Positions 27,877 through 37,717 of a DNA stretch of 64,000 bases are shown here, piece after piece (the stretch's first letter is position 1; each line of letters starts with the position of its first letter). This DNA comes from a virus. The notes beneath the pieces were generated by a model that saw only the letters and a list, made by a program, of their open reading frames with translations, ran no database searches and was not told the origin of the DNA. The stretch is taken from positions 1 through 64,000 of IMG/VR virus record IMGVR_UViG_3300042673_001035, one strand, 5' to 3'. The position numbers were made by a program, and so were the translations under genes.

Positions 27877-28959
27877 TTAAACTATTTCAAATATTAATTT
27901 ATCATCTATAATAGTAGATATACCACTTTCAACTATTTTTAGTTTTAATTTGTAAGTTCTATTGATTGGATATGTTGATGTATCTAAATTAAAATAGTTT
28001 GATGTACTATCACAACTTAACTTAGAATAATCTCCAAACGGAACAATTATTTCATTTGTTATATAATCTTCTATTTGATAATATACTGAACCAGATGGTA
28101 AATATTTAGATTGGTCGTATTGAAATGTAGTACCAAATGATTTTGAAGGATATGCATCTCTACCCTTAACTCTTATTTTTATTTTAGAGTTTGCAGGATA
28201 TTCTTTCTTAAGGTTTGTAACCACTACTTTATAACCCTCTTCGGCCGATCCTGTTACCGGTGTTAAACTTCCAGTTATAAATGCACTATCATCCCAAACT
28301 AACTCTAATTTAGGTTCGTATATCGTATTTGTTTCCTTTGAAAAGAATTTTAATAAACCATAATCTAAATCATTGTTTTCTACATCAATACTATGTCTAA
28401 CTATAAATCCATTATTCTTTAAAGAACCACTAATCCATTGATGAATTATATTGGTCACATTCATTCTAATATCATCCGGTTCATTACTAAAAGATTGTGT
28501 TGCAGAACCTGTAATAAACCAAGTACCACCTTCTGCATTTGCTGAACCCGTTGTGCCTGCTGTAAATACTGCTGTACCTGCCGTTACATTATCTTGCCAT
28601 GTATTTATTCCATCTCTGTATTTCCAACTAATTCCGTCTGATGTTATATTGTCAAATTTTGTTCCTGTACCCATTGTCCAACTTTGAGAAACTGCATTTG
28701 CATAAATTGAATACTCTAATGGAATTTCTTGTGAGTTAGCAGAACGTAATACTAAATATGTTTGCCAACTACCTGTTCCTATTGATGTTATTTCTGACTT
28801 AATTGAACCGGTGTCGAATTTAATTAAAGTTCTTGCTATATCTTTTGAAGAACCATAATAAAGTTTACCTACTTCCAATATCTCATCTCTACCTGCGTTT
28901 TGTTCAGGTTGTTGAAGATATATACTTGCGTCCAATGATGATGTGAAAAATTTATGCAT
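27877..28959 (-). CDS. DNRLRE-domain structural protein
   Basis: The 360-aa protein opens with a DNRLRE-like beta domain: MHKFFTSSLDASIYLQQPEQ, then ARTLIKFDTGSIKSEI, NVTNIIHQWISGSLKNNGFI and YGLLKFFSKETNTIYEPKLE. These track the conserved DNRLRE pattern of secreted and surface proteins. The C-terminal 100 residues are another beta domain. It shares one base with the gp6-like gene. It is likely an outer baseplate or fibre-attachment protein. Confidence 0.68.
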   Translation of the reverse strand: MHKFFTSSLDASIYLQQPEQNAGRDEILEVGKLYYGSSKDIARTLIKFDTGSIKSEITSIGTGSWQTYLVLRSANSQEIPLEYSIYANAVSQSWTMGTGTKFDNITSDGISWKYRDGINTWQDNVTAGTAVFTAGTTGSANAEGGTWFITGSATQSFSNEPDDIRMNVTNIIHQWISGSLKNNGFIVRHSIDVENNDLDYGLLKFFSKETNTIYEPKLELVWDDSAFITGSLTPVTGSAEEGYKVVVTNLKKEYPANSKIKIRVKGRDAYPSKSFGTTFQYDQSKYLPSGSVYYQIEDYITNEIIVPFGDYSKLSCDSTSNYFNLDTSTYPINRTYKLKLKIVESGISTIIDDKLIFEIV

Positions 28960-30971
28960 TATAAGGCCCTCCCTTTTATGTCTTTTGTTGGATATTTAAC
29001 TTCAAATATAGATGGGTCTAAAGAAGGATAGACAATCTTACCTTTAGTTGCCTCATCTATGTTGTATCTATTTGGTGAATAATTTCCGTCACCACCACAT
29101 AAGTTTGAAAGTTTTACGGATGGTACACTCATTACTCCATCTACATTTGCAAGTATCAATTCTATTTCAGAAATATTAATTGGTTTATTAAATGTCCAAT
29201 TATCTATATTAAAATATTCTTGTAATTCGGTTAAACAATTTGTTACAACTTCTCTTTTATTATAGTTTGAATAACATATTATTTCAAAATCTACTCCAAT
29301 GTTTATAATAAATCCGTCTATGATATTAACACCATCTGTTAACATTCTATATTCGGAAATGTAAGTTTTTAAGTTCTCTTTAACCGCTCTATTTAAGTTT
29401 GTTAATTTTTTATTAGAGTCGTATCCTAAAATATATAGATTGATTGCAAATGGATTATTTACTTCCGAAATTGATGTTTTCTTTTGTGTAAGATATTTAA
29501 CCAATTCTTTTTGAATATTCTCTCTACTACTATCTTTAAGACTATCTACTAAATTTACGAACTCAGCTATATTTTTAGGATTAGCTAAAATAGATGCTGG
29601 TGAGTTATTATCAATTTCACCATCAGCACTTACATATGCTTTAGTTACACTACCATATCTTTCAGGCATCGATAAAGCTCTTACTATATAATCTTCTTTT
29701 GTAACTGTTCTATTTTGAGAACCAAAAGTAGCTAATGCATTTTGTCTAATTTCTTCTATTGTTTCTACACCTCTACCACCAGCTGCAGGTTCTAAGTTTT
29801 CAACTGCAACAGATTGTTTCATTGAGTTATATAAAACTTCATTTTCAACTGCCAATAAATCTTCATCATATTCTATTCTAGAAATACTAGTTAAGTCACC
29901 TGTATTTACATTAGATTCTACACCCCCACCAACTAAGTATTTTATAGTCAATGTTTTATTTACAGGTGCAATTCCAAATGTGTTTGTTTTTAAGAAATTG
30001 GATGGGTCTATACCTTGATTTAATCTTTGGATAGAATTGGCCAATCCTAATCCTACATTTTTTGGATTTGGTAAAATGATTTCATCATTCATAGTAACAT
30101 CACCACTTCCAAATTCTAAATCCAATGTATTGTCGGAATTTACTTTAACGGAAAATCTACGAGGAACTTTTTGAACTTCCAAAATATAAGGTACAATTGA
30201 TGATGATGTATATAAGTCACTATTTGATTCGGTATTTGGTTTTTCAACAAAAATACTTTCTTGTGCTAAATAAGGTACTTCGTAATATTTTAAATTATCT
30301 TGGTCTGCAACTGATGTTATACCAATTATATTAGTATCACTCAATGTTGTTGTAGGATAATCCGTTGAATCTCCAAATGTCTTAGTAGTAGTTACTTCCT
30401 GTGCAGATATTGCTTTAATTCTTTTTGTTAATAGATAAAAAGTTGGATTGCCGGTTACATCTCTTTCAAATACATCAATTTCTCTATCATTTGTATTTGA
30501 AAAATCCAAAGAATCTGTTGTTCTAAATACCATATTTGAATTAGAGGTAGATGCAACTTCCATCCCATCTTTTATTCTCAAACAATAACTTTCGTCTGGA
30601 ACAACACTTGAACCTGAATTTTTAGACGGAATCAATTGATATACCGTCAATGTTGTTACTGCAGGTGATGATGTTTTTGGTTTATATCCCATTGTTTGTG
30701 CCAATGCAACAACATTTTTTCTTTCCGTTGCATTTGCCAACATTGATTCTTTTAATTGAACATCTTGATAGAAAGATAATACATCTCCTATAACAGCAGC
30801 TTGTTCCAAAAACACCATACCAGGTGATGCTTCATTGAAATCGGAATATGTGTTTGGAAAATATGTTTTAGTATAATCAATTAGGTTTTGTTTTAAAGTA
30901 TTAAAATCTTTACCTAAATAATTTATATTTTTTTCACTTCCCCAACTTTTCTTAACAGGTTTAATAGCCAT
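28959..30971 (-). CDS. 6: Baseplate wedge protein gp6-like (baseplate-J family)
   Basis: The 670-aa N-terminus is diagnostic: NYLGKDFNTLKQNLIDYTKT, YFPNTYSDFNEASPGMVFLE and ANATERKNVVALAQTMGYKP. The central part carries VENLEPAAGGRGVETIEEIRQNA and AxxTFGSQNRTVTKEDYI, the baseplate_J core. gp6 forms the dodecameric inner baseplate ring that couples sheath contraction. It is placed next to the gp25-like gene, as in other contractile systems. Confidence 0.9.
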   Translation of the reverse strand: MAIKPVKKSWGSEKNINYLGKDFNTLKQNLIDYTKTYFPNTYSDFNEASPGMVFLEQAAVIGDVLSFYQDVQLKESMLANATERKNVVALAQTMGYKPKTSSPAVTTLTVYQLIPSKNSGSSVVPDESYCLRIKDGMEVASTSNSNMVFRTTDSLDFSNTNDREIDVFERDVTGNPTFYLLTKRIKAISAQEVTTTKTFGDSTDYPTTTLSDTNIIGITSVADQDNLKYYEVPYLAQESIFVEKPNTESNSDLYTSSSIVPYILEVQKVPRRFSVKVNSDNTLDLEFGSGDVTMNDEIILPNPKNVGLGLANSIQRLNQGIDPSNFLKTNTFGIAPVNKTLTIKYLVGGGVESNVNTGDLTSISRIEYDEDLLAVENEVLYNSMKQSVAVENLEPAAGGRGVETIEEIRQNALATFGSQNRTVTKEDYIVRALSMPERYGSVTKAYVSADGEIDNNSPASILANPKNIAEFVNLVDSLKDSSRENIQKELVKYLTQKKTSISEVNNPFAINLYILGYDSNKKLTNLNRAVKENLKTYISEYRMLTDGVNIIDGFIINIGVDFEIICYSNYNKREVVTNCLTELQEYFNIDNWTFNKPINISEIELILANVDGVMSVPSVKLSNLCGGDGNYSPNRYNIDEATKGKIVYPSLDPSIFEVKYPTKDIKGRAL

Positions 30972-30974
30972 TTA

Positions 30975-31412
30975 TTAATTATTTATACTAACATTTAGTG
31001 TTTCGGTTAATGATGGATTTGACTTTAATGAAAATTTTACTTCTAAAGTAATTCTATTTGCATCTATATCATTTTCATCATAATCAAATATTATATTATC
31101 TACATTTATATAAGGTAACCAAATATTTACTGCATCTAATATAGAATTTTCAATATCAGTTGCAATAGATTCTTCTACAATTTGTTCAAAGATTAAATTG
31201 TGAATATCACAACCAAAGTCAGGTTGCATTTCTCTTTCACCCTTTTTAGTTAGTATTAAATTTACTAAATTATCTTTTGCCTGTGTTAGAGTAGTGTAAT
31301 TAACGGCAAATATACCATTAGAATTGGATTTTCTACCGAAACCAACCCCTAATGATTTATAATCGTTTTCCGCTAAATCATTTACATTAATTCTACCTAA
31401 CTCTATGGCCAT
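30975..31412 (-). CDS. 25: Baseplate wedge protein gp25 (GPW/gp25 family)
   Basis: The 145-aa protein has the GPW/gp25 signature: LVNLILTKKGEREMQPDFGC followed by DIHNLIFEQIVEESIATDIE and a C-terminal beta strand region (ANRITLEVKFSLK). gp25 nucleates sheath assembly on the wedge in contractile tails. The N-terminal DYKSLGVGFGRKS matches other T4-like members. It lies 3 nt upstream of the gp6-like gene. Confidence 0.9.
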   Translation of the reverse strand: MAIELGRINVNDLAENDYKSLGVGFGRKSNSNGIFAVNYTTLTQAKDNLVNLILTKKGEREMQPDFGCDIHNLIFEQIVEESIATDIENSILDAVNIWLPYINVDNIIFDYDENDIDANRITLEVKFSLKSNPSLTETLNVSINN

Positions 31413-31415
31413 TTA

Positions 31416-31907
31416 TTAAAATCTTTTAACTAATTCTGAATAATTTCTCGTCAATGCTTTTATAGTTGCATCTTGTAATCCATCACCGGTTGATTCAAAG
31501 TTTGGAACATTTGATGGTACATTTACCTCTCTAAAATCCATTGTTTCCCACTCACTTTCATCAACTCTTAATTCTGGTTTAATCATATCCAATACACTTC
31601 CAACCGCTTGAGCTCCCTCTTTTCTTTGTTCTGCAGTAAATGGTTGTGTCATATTCAAAATCTCATTTATCATTGGGTCTTTTGAAAATTCCCTTGCAGG
31701 TTTTTGTGTTTGTTGAATTGATTGTTGTTTTTTAATAGGTGCAACTGGAACCTCCGTCATCTCTCTTAAAGATGGTGTTGATTTATTTTGTGAGTTTAAT
31801 GTAACTGCACCAGATTTGATAAGCTTAGTTATTTCCTCTTTAACTTGTTGCTTAACTTCGTTTTTAACAACTTCTTTAATTAAAGTTAGTAAAATTTCTG
31901 ATTTCAT
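31416..31907 (-). CDS. Hypothetical 163-aa baseplate-operon protein
   Basis: The N-terminal about 35 residues are a charged helix (LIKEVVKNEVKQQVKEEITK), then a Pro/Gln-rich linker, then a conserved-looking C-terminus (ESTGDGLQDATIKALTRNYS). The layout resembles small baseplate assembly or connector proteins, but the family is not recognised. A TAATAAATA-type A/T box lies 24 nt upstream of the ATG. Confidence 0.55.
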   Translation of the reverse strand: MKSEILLTLIKEVVKNEVKQQVKEEITKLIKSGAVTLNSQNKSTPSLREMTEVPVAPIKKQQSIQQTQKPAREFSKDPMINEILNMTQPFTAEQRKEGAQAVGSVLDMIKPELRVDESEWETMDFREVNVPSNVPNFESTGDGLQDATIKALTRNYSELVKRF

Positions 31908-31953
31908 AATAATTGTTTATATATGTTTAGTAATAAATATTTGATTTAATAAT

Positions 31954-33408
31954 TTATCCAACATTCGGTATAGTTGGTGTTTTAATGTCTGCATTAACCT
32001 CAGGCATCTTTATGTCTATGTTTGGTAACGATATTGTTAATAATGATGCCAAATCGGTCACACTTATATTTGGCAATTGTGGTAACTCCGGAAATTGTGG
32101 TAATTCTATACTACCTAAATCAACTTCGGGGAATTCAACCGTAGATGGAAAATCAGGAACCGGTGGGCCCATTTTAACTTGATATCCATTATAATTTATA
32201 ATTGCAGGTGCCGGTGGAGTTGGAGGTGTGTATTGTGCCGTAACTACCATATTTCCACCCACATTTAATAAATGTAATTGTGCCAAAGATAAAAATGGGT
32301 CAAGCATTACATTCGTTTTTGTACTGAAAATAAAACTTGGTGGAGTAAAACTAATAAATGGTGGGTCTGGTATTAACCCCTTTATCTTATCTTCCGCCAA
32401 TGCTCTAATCTCTTCTTCAGTGGGAGTTTTATCTTTAATTTGTTTTTCCAATTCTTCTTTCGTTGGAAGTTTCGGTAATTGAATTTGCAAATCTATATCA
32501 GGAACTAAACCATTTATCGTATCTTTTACAAATTTTTTAATTTCTTTTAAGTTTGGTTTTGGTTTTGGAATGGAATCTAAAATTGCAACAACTGCTTGAA
32601 CATATTGATATATTGGTTGTAATATAATATCTTCAATTGGAGGAATGATTTGTTTTTTAACTTCTTCGATTGCCTGTTCTAATAATTTTTCTTTAGTTTC
32701 TTCTATTATTTTTTTTCTATCTGGTAATTTTGGAAATTCAAATTTTAATGCCTTTTTAATTTGTTTTCCAATTGCTGATTTTTTCTTTTTTGCTTCTTTT
32801 AATTTCTTTATTATTTCTACTGCACCCTTAACTATTGGGTTATTTTTTATATCCGGTGCAACAACTTCTTTATTTATTATCTTTTGTGCAGTTTCATATA
32901 CAGGAATTGCAATCGGTGGTAAAGGTGGAACGGATGGTAAAGTAATTGTTTGTTTTTTTAATTCGTCCTCTAAAATTTTTAATGCTTCCACTTCAGCTTT
33001 ATGTGCTGCAGTAGTTGCAGCTAACGTAATTGGGTCTGGCCCTATGTTTTGAATAGCTCCAGGTGCAGGTGGAGTTGATGGCCATCCTAATGGTTTTATT
33101 AAAGGATTTGGCAATGGTGACATTTCTGCACCTAACCAGTATGCATCAAATGCAGATGGGTATAATTCTTGTAATACATTGAAATTACTACCTACACTAT
33201 CTGTTCCTTTTTTTAATGCAATTTTTATAGCATCTGCCATGCCTTTAACATTACCATTGATAACATTAACTCCGTATAATAAATCCCCACCACTTTTAAT
33301 TGCCTTATCATATTCATTTGCATAAAATTCAGCAAATGCATCAGGATCAGCTTTAAATTGACCAGTAAGCATTGCAGTTAATACATTCAATTTAAAAATT
33401 GCCCACAT
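31954..33408 (-). CDS. Pro-rich structural/assembly protein
   Basis: The 484-aa protein opens with a globular helical region (MWAIFKLNVLTAMLTGQFKA) and carries many Pro-rich segments (LPSVPPLPPIAIPV; TPPTPPAPAI). Lys/Glu-rich helices (KELKEAKKKKSAIGK-like) occupy the centre, and the C-terminus repeats LPxxPxLP motifs. The order of genes suggests a hub-region or tail-tube-associated component. No domain is identified. Confidence 0.55.
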   Translation of the reverse strand: MWAIFKLNVLTAMLTGQFKADPDAFAEFYANEYDKAIKSGGDLLYGVNVINGNVKGMADAIKIALKKGTDSVGSNFNVLQELYPSAFDAYWLGAEMSPLPNPLIKPLGWPSTPPAPGAIQNIGPDPITLAATTAAHKAEVEALKILEDELKKQTITLPSVPPLPPIAIPVYETAQKIINKEVVAPDIKNNPIVKGAVEIIKKLKEAKKKKSAIGKQIKKALKFEFPKLPDRKKIIEETKEKLLEQAIEEVKKQIIPPIEDIILQPIYQYVQAVVAILDSIPKPKPNLKEIKKFVKDTINGLVPDIDLQIQLPKLPTKEELEKQIKDKTPTEEEIRALAEDKIKGLIPDPPFISFTPPSFIFSTKTNVMLDPFLSLAQLHLLNVGGNMVVTAQYTPPTPPAPAIINYNGYQVKMGPPVPDFPSTVEFPEVDLGSIELPQFPELPQLPNISVTDLASLLTISLPNIDIKMPEVNADIKTPTIPNVG

Positions 33409-33409
33409 A

Positions 33410-34624
33410 TTACTTACTTAAAAAGTTTCTAGATGATTGTATCTTAGATAGTCTTTGTTTAATTGATGTGAATATTGCCGAATTATGTGGGCCTGCACCG
33501 GTTGGGCCGACACCTGTTGCAAATACCATTTTATTTATGGCATCTAACATTTCACTCATCAAATCAATCAATTCACCCGATAGTACCATTCTTTGAACTT
33601 CGGAACCGGCACCACCTGGATTTCCAACTTTACCAATGTAAACAACTCCGGATGCATCACTATTTAATACTATATTTTTATTGGTATGGATTACAATGTC
33701 ACTATCGGAATGTGCATATATTTCTTTTGCAGAATCTATACTATATCTACCATCGGTTATAACTCCAGTATTTCCTTTTCCAAATATAATAAACTCACTT
33801 GCCTTTGCAGACAATACTATTCTATCGGAATTTACGAATAATTGGTTACCTGTTAGTTTTTCTGAATTAGGATATTCTCTAAAAGCTATTTTGGTTTTAT
33901 TTATATTTTCTTTAAATGGTACTTTAATTTTATTAGATGTAAAATATACGGATGTACCATCACCATTGATATCTTCGTCTATTAGTGTTCCTATTTTTGA
34001 ATTGTCAAGTTGTGGATTTTGTTTATTTCTTATAAAAATACCAGGAGATGAAGTTTTACCATCCTCAGTTAAAAAAAATTCACTAAATCTAATAGTATTA
34101 CCAACTCTACCACTTATGATAGTGTCTCCATTTCTTGGTTTTAAGAATTTAATCTTTTCATTTACTTTATATCGTTTCTCATCCGATTTTTTAGGTGTTC
34201 CTGTCTGACCTGTGGAACCAGTTTTTGTTTCTGTATAGTTTTTGTTTTTACCTTCAGAATTTCCAGTAGATACATTTTTCTCTCTACCAATTTCGGAAAC
34301 TAATAATGACTCTCTAAAATTCGGATATTGTGTTGCAGAATATGGTAACCAATAATGTGAATTTTGAATGTTTAATATTAATACAGTTTCACCTATTAGT
34401 GGATATGTTATATTATTTTTGTCAAATGGAAATGCATAGTCTTCTTTGTTAATAAAACTTTCTCTCCTATACTCTATTGCACCTAAAAATCTAACATCAG
34501 TATCCGTAAAGTCATTATTATCATTATATACTGGTACTAATTTTTTCTCTAAATCATTTTTTATAGATTTATCCGATTCAGTATAAACTCTGTATACGGT
34601 TGCTAGATAAGTTTCACCAATCAT
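33410..34624 (-). CDS. Baseplate hub/spike protein, gp5-like OB fold
   Basis: The 404-aa N-terminus follows the gp5 OB-fold layout: MIGETYLATVYRVYTES, FLGAIEYRRESFI and ITYPLIGETVLILNIQ. The C-terminal half has short beta repeats (IVLNSDASGVVYIGK) compatible with a needle-like beta-helix. No lysozyme domain is present between them, unlike T4 gp5. The protein probably caps the tail tube and starts membrane penetration. It shares one base with the next gene. Confidence 0.72.
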   Translation of the reverse strand: MIGETYLATVYRVYTESDKSIKNDLEKKLVPVYNDNNDFTDTDVRFLGAIEYRRESFINKEDYAFPFDKNNITYPLIGETVLILNIQNSHYWLPYSATQYPNFRESLLVSEIGREKNVSTGNSEGKNKNYTETKTGSTGQTGTPKKSDEKRYKVNEKIKFLKPRNGDTIISGRVGNTIRFSEFFLTEDGKTSSPGIFIRNKQNPQLDNSKIGTLIDEDINGDGTSVYFTSNKIKVPFKENINKTKIAFREYPNSEKLTGNQLFVNSDRIVLSAKASEFIIFGKGNTGVITDGRYSIDSAKEIYAHSDSDIVIHTNKNIVLNSDASGVVYIGKVGNPGGAGSEVQRMVLSGELIDLMSEMLDAINKMVFATGVGPTGAGPHNSAIFTSIKQRLSKIQSSRNFLSK

Positions 34625-35028
34625 TATAATTTAGTTTTAATTTCTTCAATTTCAATTTGAATATCCGTTAATTTCTCTTTATTTTTTTCTTCTACTTGAT
34701 TTATCGTATCTTCCATATCTGCAAGTAATTGTTCTTTTTCATGTTCACTTAACCAACCATCTTCACCGATGCCTTTAGCTTCGGCAGCTGCAAGTCTTTG
34801 TGCAATAGTTGCAAGTTTAATTAAGTGGTCATCATTCTTAACCGATACCTCAATCAAATCTTTTATGATTGGTGCAATTACCGTTGCCTCACCTACATTA
34901 CGAATTAATTTTCTCAAAGATTCAATTAATTCAGAAATGTTTTTCTTTTTATTTTGTTGATTTTCGTATATATCTTTAAATAATGATGATAAATTTTTAC
35001 CATCAAATAATTGAAATTCGTTTGCCAT
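34624..35028 (-). CDS. Hypothetical coiled-coil protein, 134 aa
   Basis: It is almost entirely helical: KDIYENQQNKKKNISELIES at the start and a C-terminal acidic coiled coil (LADMEDTINQVEEKNKEKLT). It starts the hub operon just upstream of the gp5-like gene, which suggests an assembly chaperone or hub component. No family is recognised. Confidence 0.58.
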   Translation of the reverse strand: MANEFQLFDGKNLSSLFKDIYENQQNKKKNISELIESLRKLIRNVGEATVIAPIIKDLIEVSVKNDDHLIKLATIAQRLAAAEAKGIGEDGWLSEHEKEQLLADMEDTINQVEEKNKEKLTDIQIEIEEIKTKL

Positions 35029-35051
35029 TTTATATGTTTATGTACTAATAA

Positions 35052-36749
35052 TTATTTACTTATTAAAAACTTACCCAAAATCAAGTAATCCATATCACAA
35101 TTATGAAATGTCCAAATTGCTTTTTGTGGGTCATTTGTCATTGTGTGGTCTTTTAAGTTAAATGATGTATTTAATAAAATAGGTGTTCCTGTTAGTTTTT
35201 CGAACTCCTTTAATAAGTCATAGTAAAGTGGGTTATCTTCTCTTTTAAGTGTCTGTATCCTTGCCGAATTGTCAACATGGGTTACTGATGGAATGTTTAC
35301 TCCATTTTTAACTTTGACAACCTGATTCATATAAGGAACATCTTCTTCTGATAGAAAATACTTTTGATAATCTTCAATTGTAACCGATGGTGCAAACGGC
35401 CTAAACATCTCTCTCTTTTTGACAACCTTATTAATTCTATCTCTAATATCCGGCAAATGTGGATTACCCAATATAGAACGATTACCCAATGCTCTTGCAC
35501 CAAATTCAGTTCTACCTTGAAACCAACCTATAATGTTACCTTCATCAATTAATTTTGCAACCGATTTACACAACATCTCATTGGTATCGAACATTTCAAC
35601 TTTACTTCTATTGTTTTGCAATATGATTTTAAGTAATTCAGTACTATTCCATTCTTCACCTAAATATGGAGATTGATTATCACCACCTTTTACTTTTGGA
35701 TTGCCTAATACAATATGATGTTGATATAAACATGCACCAATTGCAGAACCCGAATCTGATGGTGCAAATGGAATCCAAACATTTTTGATATTTGTATGTT
35801 TTTTTATTTTACCATTAGCAGTTCCGTTATATGCACATCCACCACCTAATACTAAATTTTCACATTCCCAAATATTAGTAATTCTATTGATAATGAAATA
35901 TAATGCACTTTCATACCACTTTTGTAATGCGGCAGCTAGGTCTTTATGATGTTGTTCAATTGGTTCATCTTTAAATCTTGGTGGAAATCCAATTAAATCA
36001 ATAAGTTTTTCATTAAACATATCATTATCCGATGTGTGCCATGTAAAGTAAGACATATCCATTTTTACAATATCAAATTCACCACCTATTGTTACAACTT
36101 TATCAAATACACTATGATATCTAGCATCATCACCATATGGAGCCAGTCCCATCACTTTATATTCACCTTCGTTTGGTTTAAATCCTAAATACGCCGTAAA
36201 TGCCGAATAAATCAACCCCAAAGAATGTGGAAATTGTAATGTTTGTATTTTATGAAACCCTTTACTATCACACATTGTGGCGTATACCGAATGTCTTTCA
36301 CCAACTCCGTCAATTGACAAACCTATTGTTGTATCAAATGGTGATGTATAATATGAAAGTGCTAAATGTGATAAATGATGATGTGTATAGGTAATAATTC
36401 CTTCATATCCAATAGATTTCAATATTTTTTTTAAATTACCTTCGGTTTCATTCCATCTTTTATTAAACTTTCTCCACTTCATTGGGTATCTTAAACCACC
36501 CCACTTTCCTATTGTTTCTTTAACTCTTTCATACTTATCATTTGGGTTTTCATACCAACAAACCATATCAATTTCATCAATTGTTATTTTTGTATATTCT
36601 AAACACCATTGAATTGCTTTAAATGGAAAAGAACTATCGTGTTTAATTCCTGATAGTTTCTCCTCTTCGATTGCACATATAACTTTACCATCTATAACAA
36701 TTGTAGCTGCTGAATCGTGGTAAAATCCTGATAAACCTAATTGTATCAT
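35052..36749 (-). CDS. Carbamoyltransferase (NodU/CmcH family)
   Basis: The 565-aa full-length protein matches the O-carbamoyltransferase family. The N-terminal Kae1-like ATPase part has LGLSGFYHDSAATIVIDGK, EEEKLSGIKHDSSFP, HHHLSHLALSYYTSPF and LGGGCAYNGTANGK. The C-terminal YrdC-related part has WFQGRTEFGARALGNRSIL near 405-425 and PILLNTSFNLKDHTMTN. Family members transfer carbamoyl from carbamoyl phosphate, via carbamoyl-AMP, to sugar or antibiotic hydroxyls. In a phage the acceptor may be a glycan or a modified DNA base; nothing here decides which. It lies between late baseplate genes and the late sigma gene. Confidence 0.92.
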   Translation of the reverse strand: MIQLGLSGFYHDSAATIVIDGKVICAIEEEKLSGIKHDSSFPFKAIQWCLEYTKITIDEIDMVCWYENPNDKYERVKETIGKWGGLRYPMKWRKFNKRWNETEGNLKKILKSIGYEGIITYTHHHLSHLALSYYTSPFDTTIGLSIDGVGERHSVYATMCDSKGFHKIQTLQFPHSLGLIYSAFTAYLGFKPNEGEYKVMGLAPYGDDARYHSVFDKVVTIGGEFDIVKMDMSYFTWHTSDNDMFNEKLIDLIGFPPRFKDEPIEQHHKDLAAALQKWYESALYFIINRITNIWECENLVLGGGCAYNGTANGKIKKHTNIKNVWIPFAPSDSGSAIGACLYQHHIVLGNPKVKGGDNQSPYLGEEWNSTELLKIILQNNRSKVEMFDTNEMLCKSVAKLIDEGNIIGWFQGRTEFGARALGNRSILGNPHLPDIRDRINKVVKKREMFRPFAPSVTIEDYQKYFLSEEDVPYMNQVVKVKNGVNIPSVTHVDNSARIQTLKREDNPLYYDLLKEFEKLTGTPILLNTSFNLKDHTMTNDPQKAIWTFHNCDMDYLILGKFLISK

Positions 36750-36751
36750 AC

Positions 36752-37450
36752 TTAAATTTTTATATCACCATATTTGTCATATTCATTATATAGTTCCATT
36801 TGCCTTTCTTTCATTTTGTTGACAACTTTGGTTATATAATGTGTAGGGTGTCCTGTCATTTCTCTAATAAGTAAATATAATGATTTTTTATTAAAGTTTT
36901 CAATAAATTCAGCTCTACGGAATAATTCTAATACTGAGTCTGCAATCTGTAAATCTCTTTTCTTTGGAAAATAATTCTCCAAATGTTTATCCCAATATTG
37001 TAACATTCTAACATTAAAAGTTCTAAATTCGTCATTTCTTTCCTCCTCTCTAAAGTTATTTTCAGTATCAAATGATTCAGGTAAACCAGACATTATATCC
37101 GTATCTTTATATCTTTTGTAATTTGCATTATTATTTAAAATAAGATAGTTTCTTGCAACAATAGTAAAATAAGAGAATGCTTTACCTTTACCACTCTTAT
37201 ACATGTGTATTTTTTCAATCATAAATGTAACAACCTCTGCCATTACATCTTTTGGGTCATCATCAAAATAAGTAAATTTCCATTTATTATAAACTATTTC
37301 TGCAAGTTTGTCAAATGCAGATGCAATTCTTTCTCTATATAATTTATCTTTAATATATTGGTCATCGGTTAGATTATATTCAATAATAGCATCTTCCGTA
37401 TCTTTTGTAAAATATTGACGATTCGGCCCCCTTTTCTTTCTAATTGGCAT
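36752..37450 (-). CDS. 55: Late-transcription sigma factor, gp55-like
   Basis: The 232-aa protein has the layout of T4 gp55 and its relatives. A basic start (MPIRKKRGPNRQYFT) is followed by a sigma-70 region-2-like core (DVMAEVVTFMIEKIHMYKSG, then KGKAFSYFTIVARNYLI) and a helical C-terminus (KKSLYLLIREMTGHPTHYIT). It would redirect host RNA polymerase to late promoters; the TATAAATA at 12570 fits. The basic C-terminus may contact the sliding clamp. The 11-nt overlap with the upstream 91-aa gene suggests translational coupling. Confidence 0.85.
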   Translation of the reverse strand: MPIRKKRGPNRQYFTKDTEDAIIEYNLTDDQYIKDKLYRERIASAFDKLAEIVYNKWKFTYFDDDPKDVMAEVVTFMIEKIHMYKSGKGKAFSYFTIVARNYLILNNNANYKRYKDTDIMSGLPESFDTENNFREEERNDEFRTFNVRMLQYWDKHLENYFPKKRDLQIADSVLELFRRAEFIENFNKKSLYLLIREMTGHPTHYITKVVNKMKERQMELYNEYDKYGDIKI

Positions 37451-37715
37451 TTTGTTGTGTTTTGAATTTTTCGATGGTTTCTTTTATTTGATAAAATATA
37501 GAACCTACTTCATCGTCCTTCTCAAACATTTCACGAGAATCGATTTCTCTTAATGCCTCCAGTAATGCTTCGTTTCTTTCTAATTCCGTTTGTAAAAATA
37601 CATCATTATCTTCGATGATATCTTCGTATTTTTCTAATTTTTGTAAAAGATTATAAATTACAAATAATGATGCAACTACTAATACTGATAATATTGTGAT
37701 TATTGTGTATAACAT
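37440..37715 (-). CDS. Small membrane-anchored coiled-coil protein
   Basis: The 91-aa protein has one N-terminal membrane segment (ITILSVLVVASLFVIYNLL, residues about 5-24) and an acidic coiled coil after it (KLEKYEDIIEDNDVFLQTEL). The topology is like T4 holin-regulating or spanin-like proteins, but no specific match is claimed. It overlaps the sigma gene by 11 nt and lies 2 nt from the deformylase gene. Confidence 0.6.
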   Translation of the reverse strand: MLYTIITILSVLVVASLFVIYNLLQKLEKYEDIIEDNDVFLQTELERNEALLEALREIDSREMFEKDDEVGSIFYQIKETIEKFKTQQNAN

Positions 37716-37717
37716 AA

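Noticed and set aside
33681-34208. 175-codon plus-strand open frame opposite the gp5-like gene
   Set aside because: Shadow of a well supported baseplate gene; AT-biased composition without domain.
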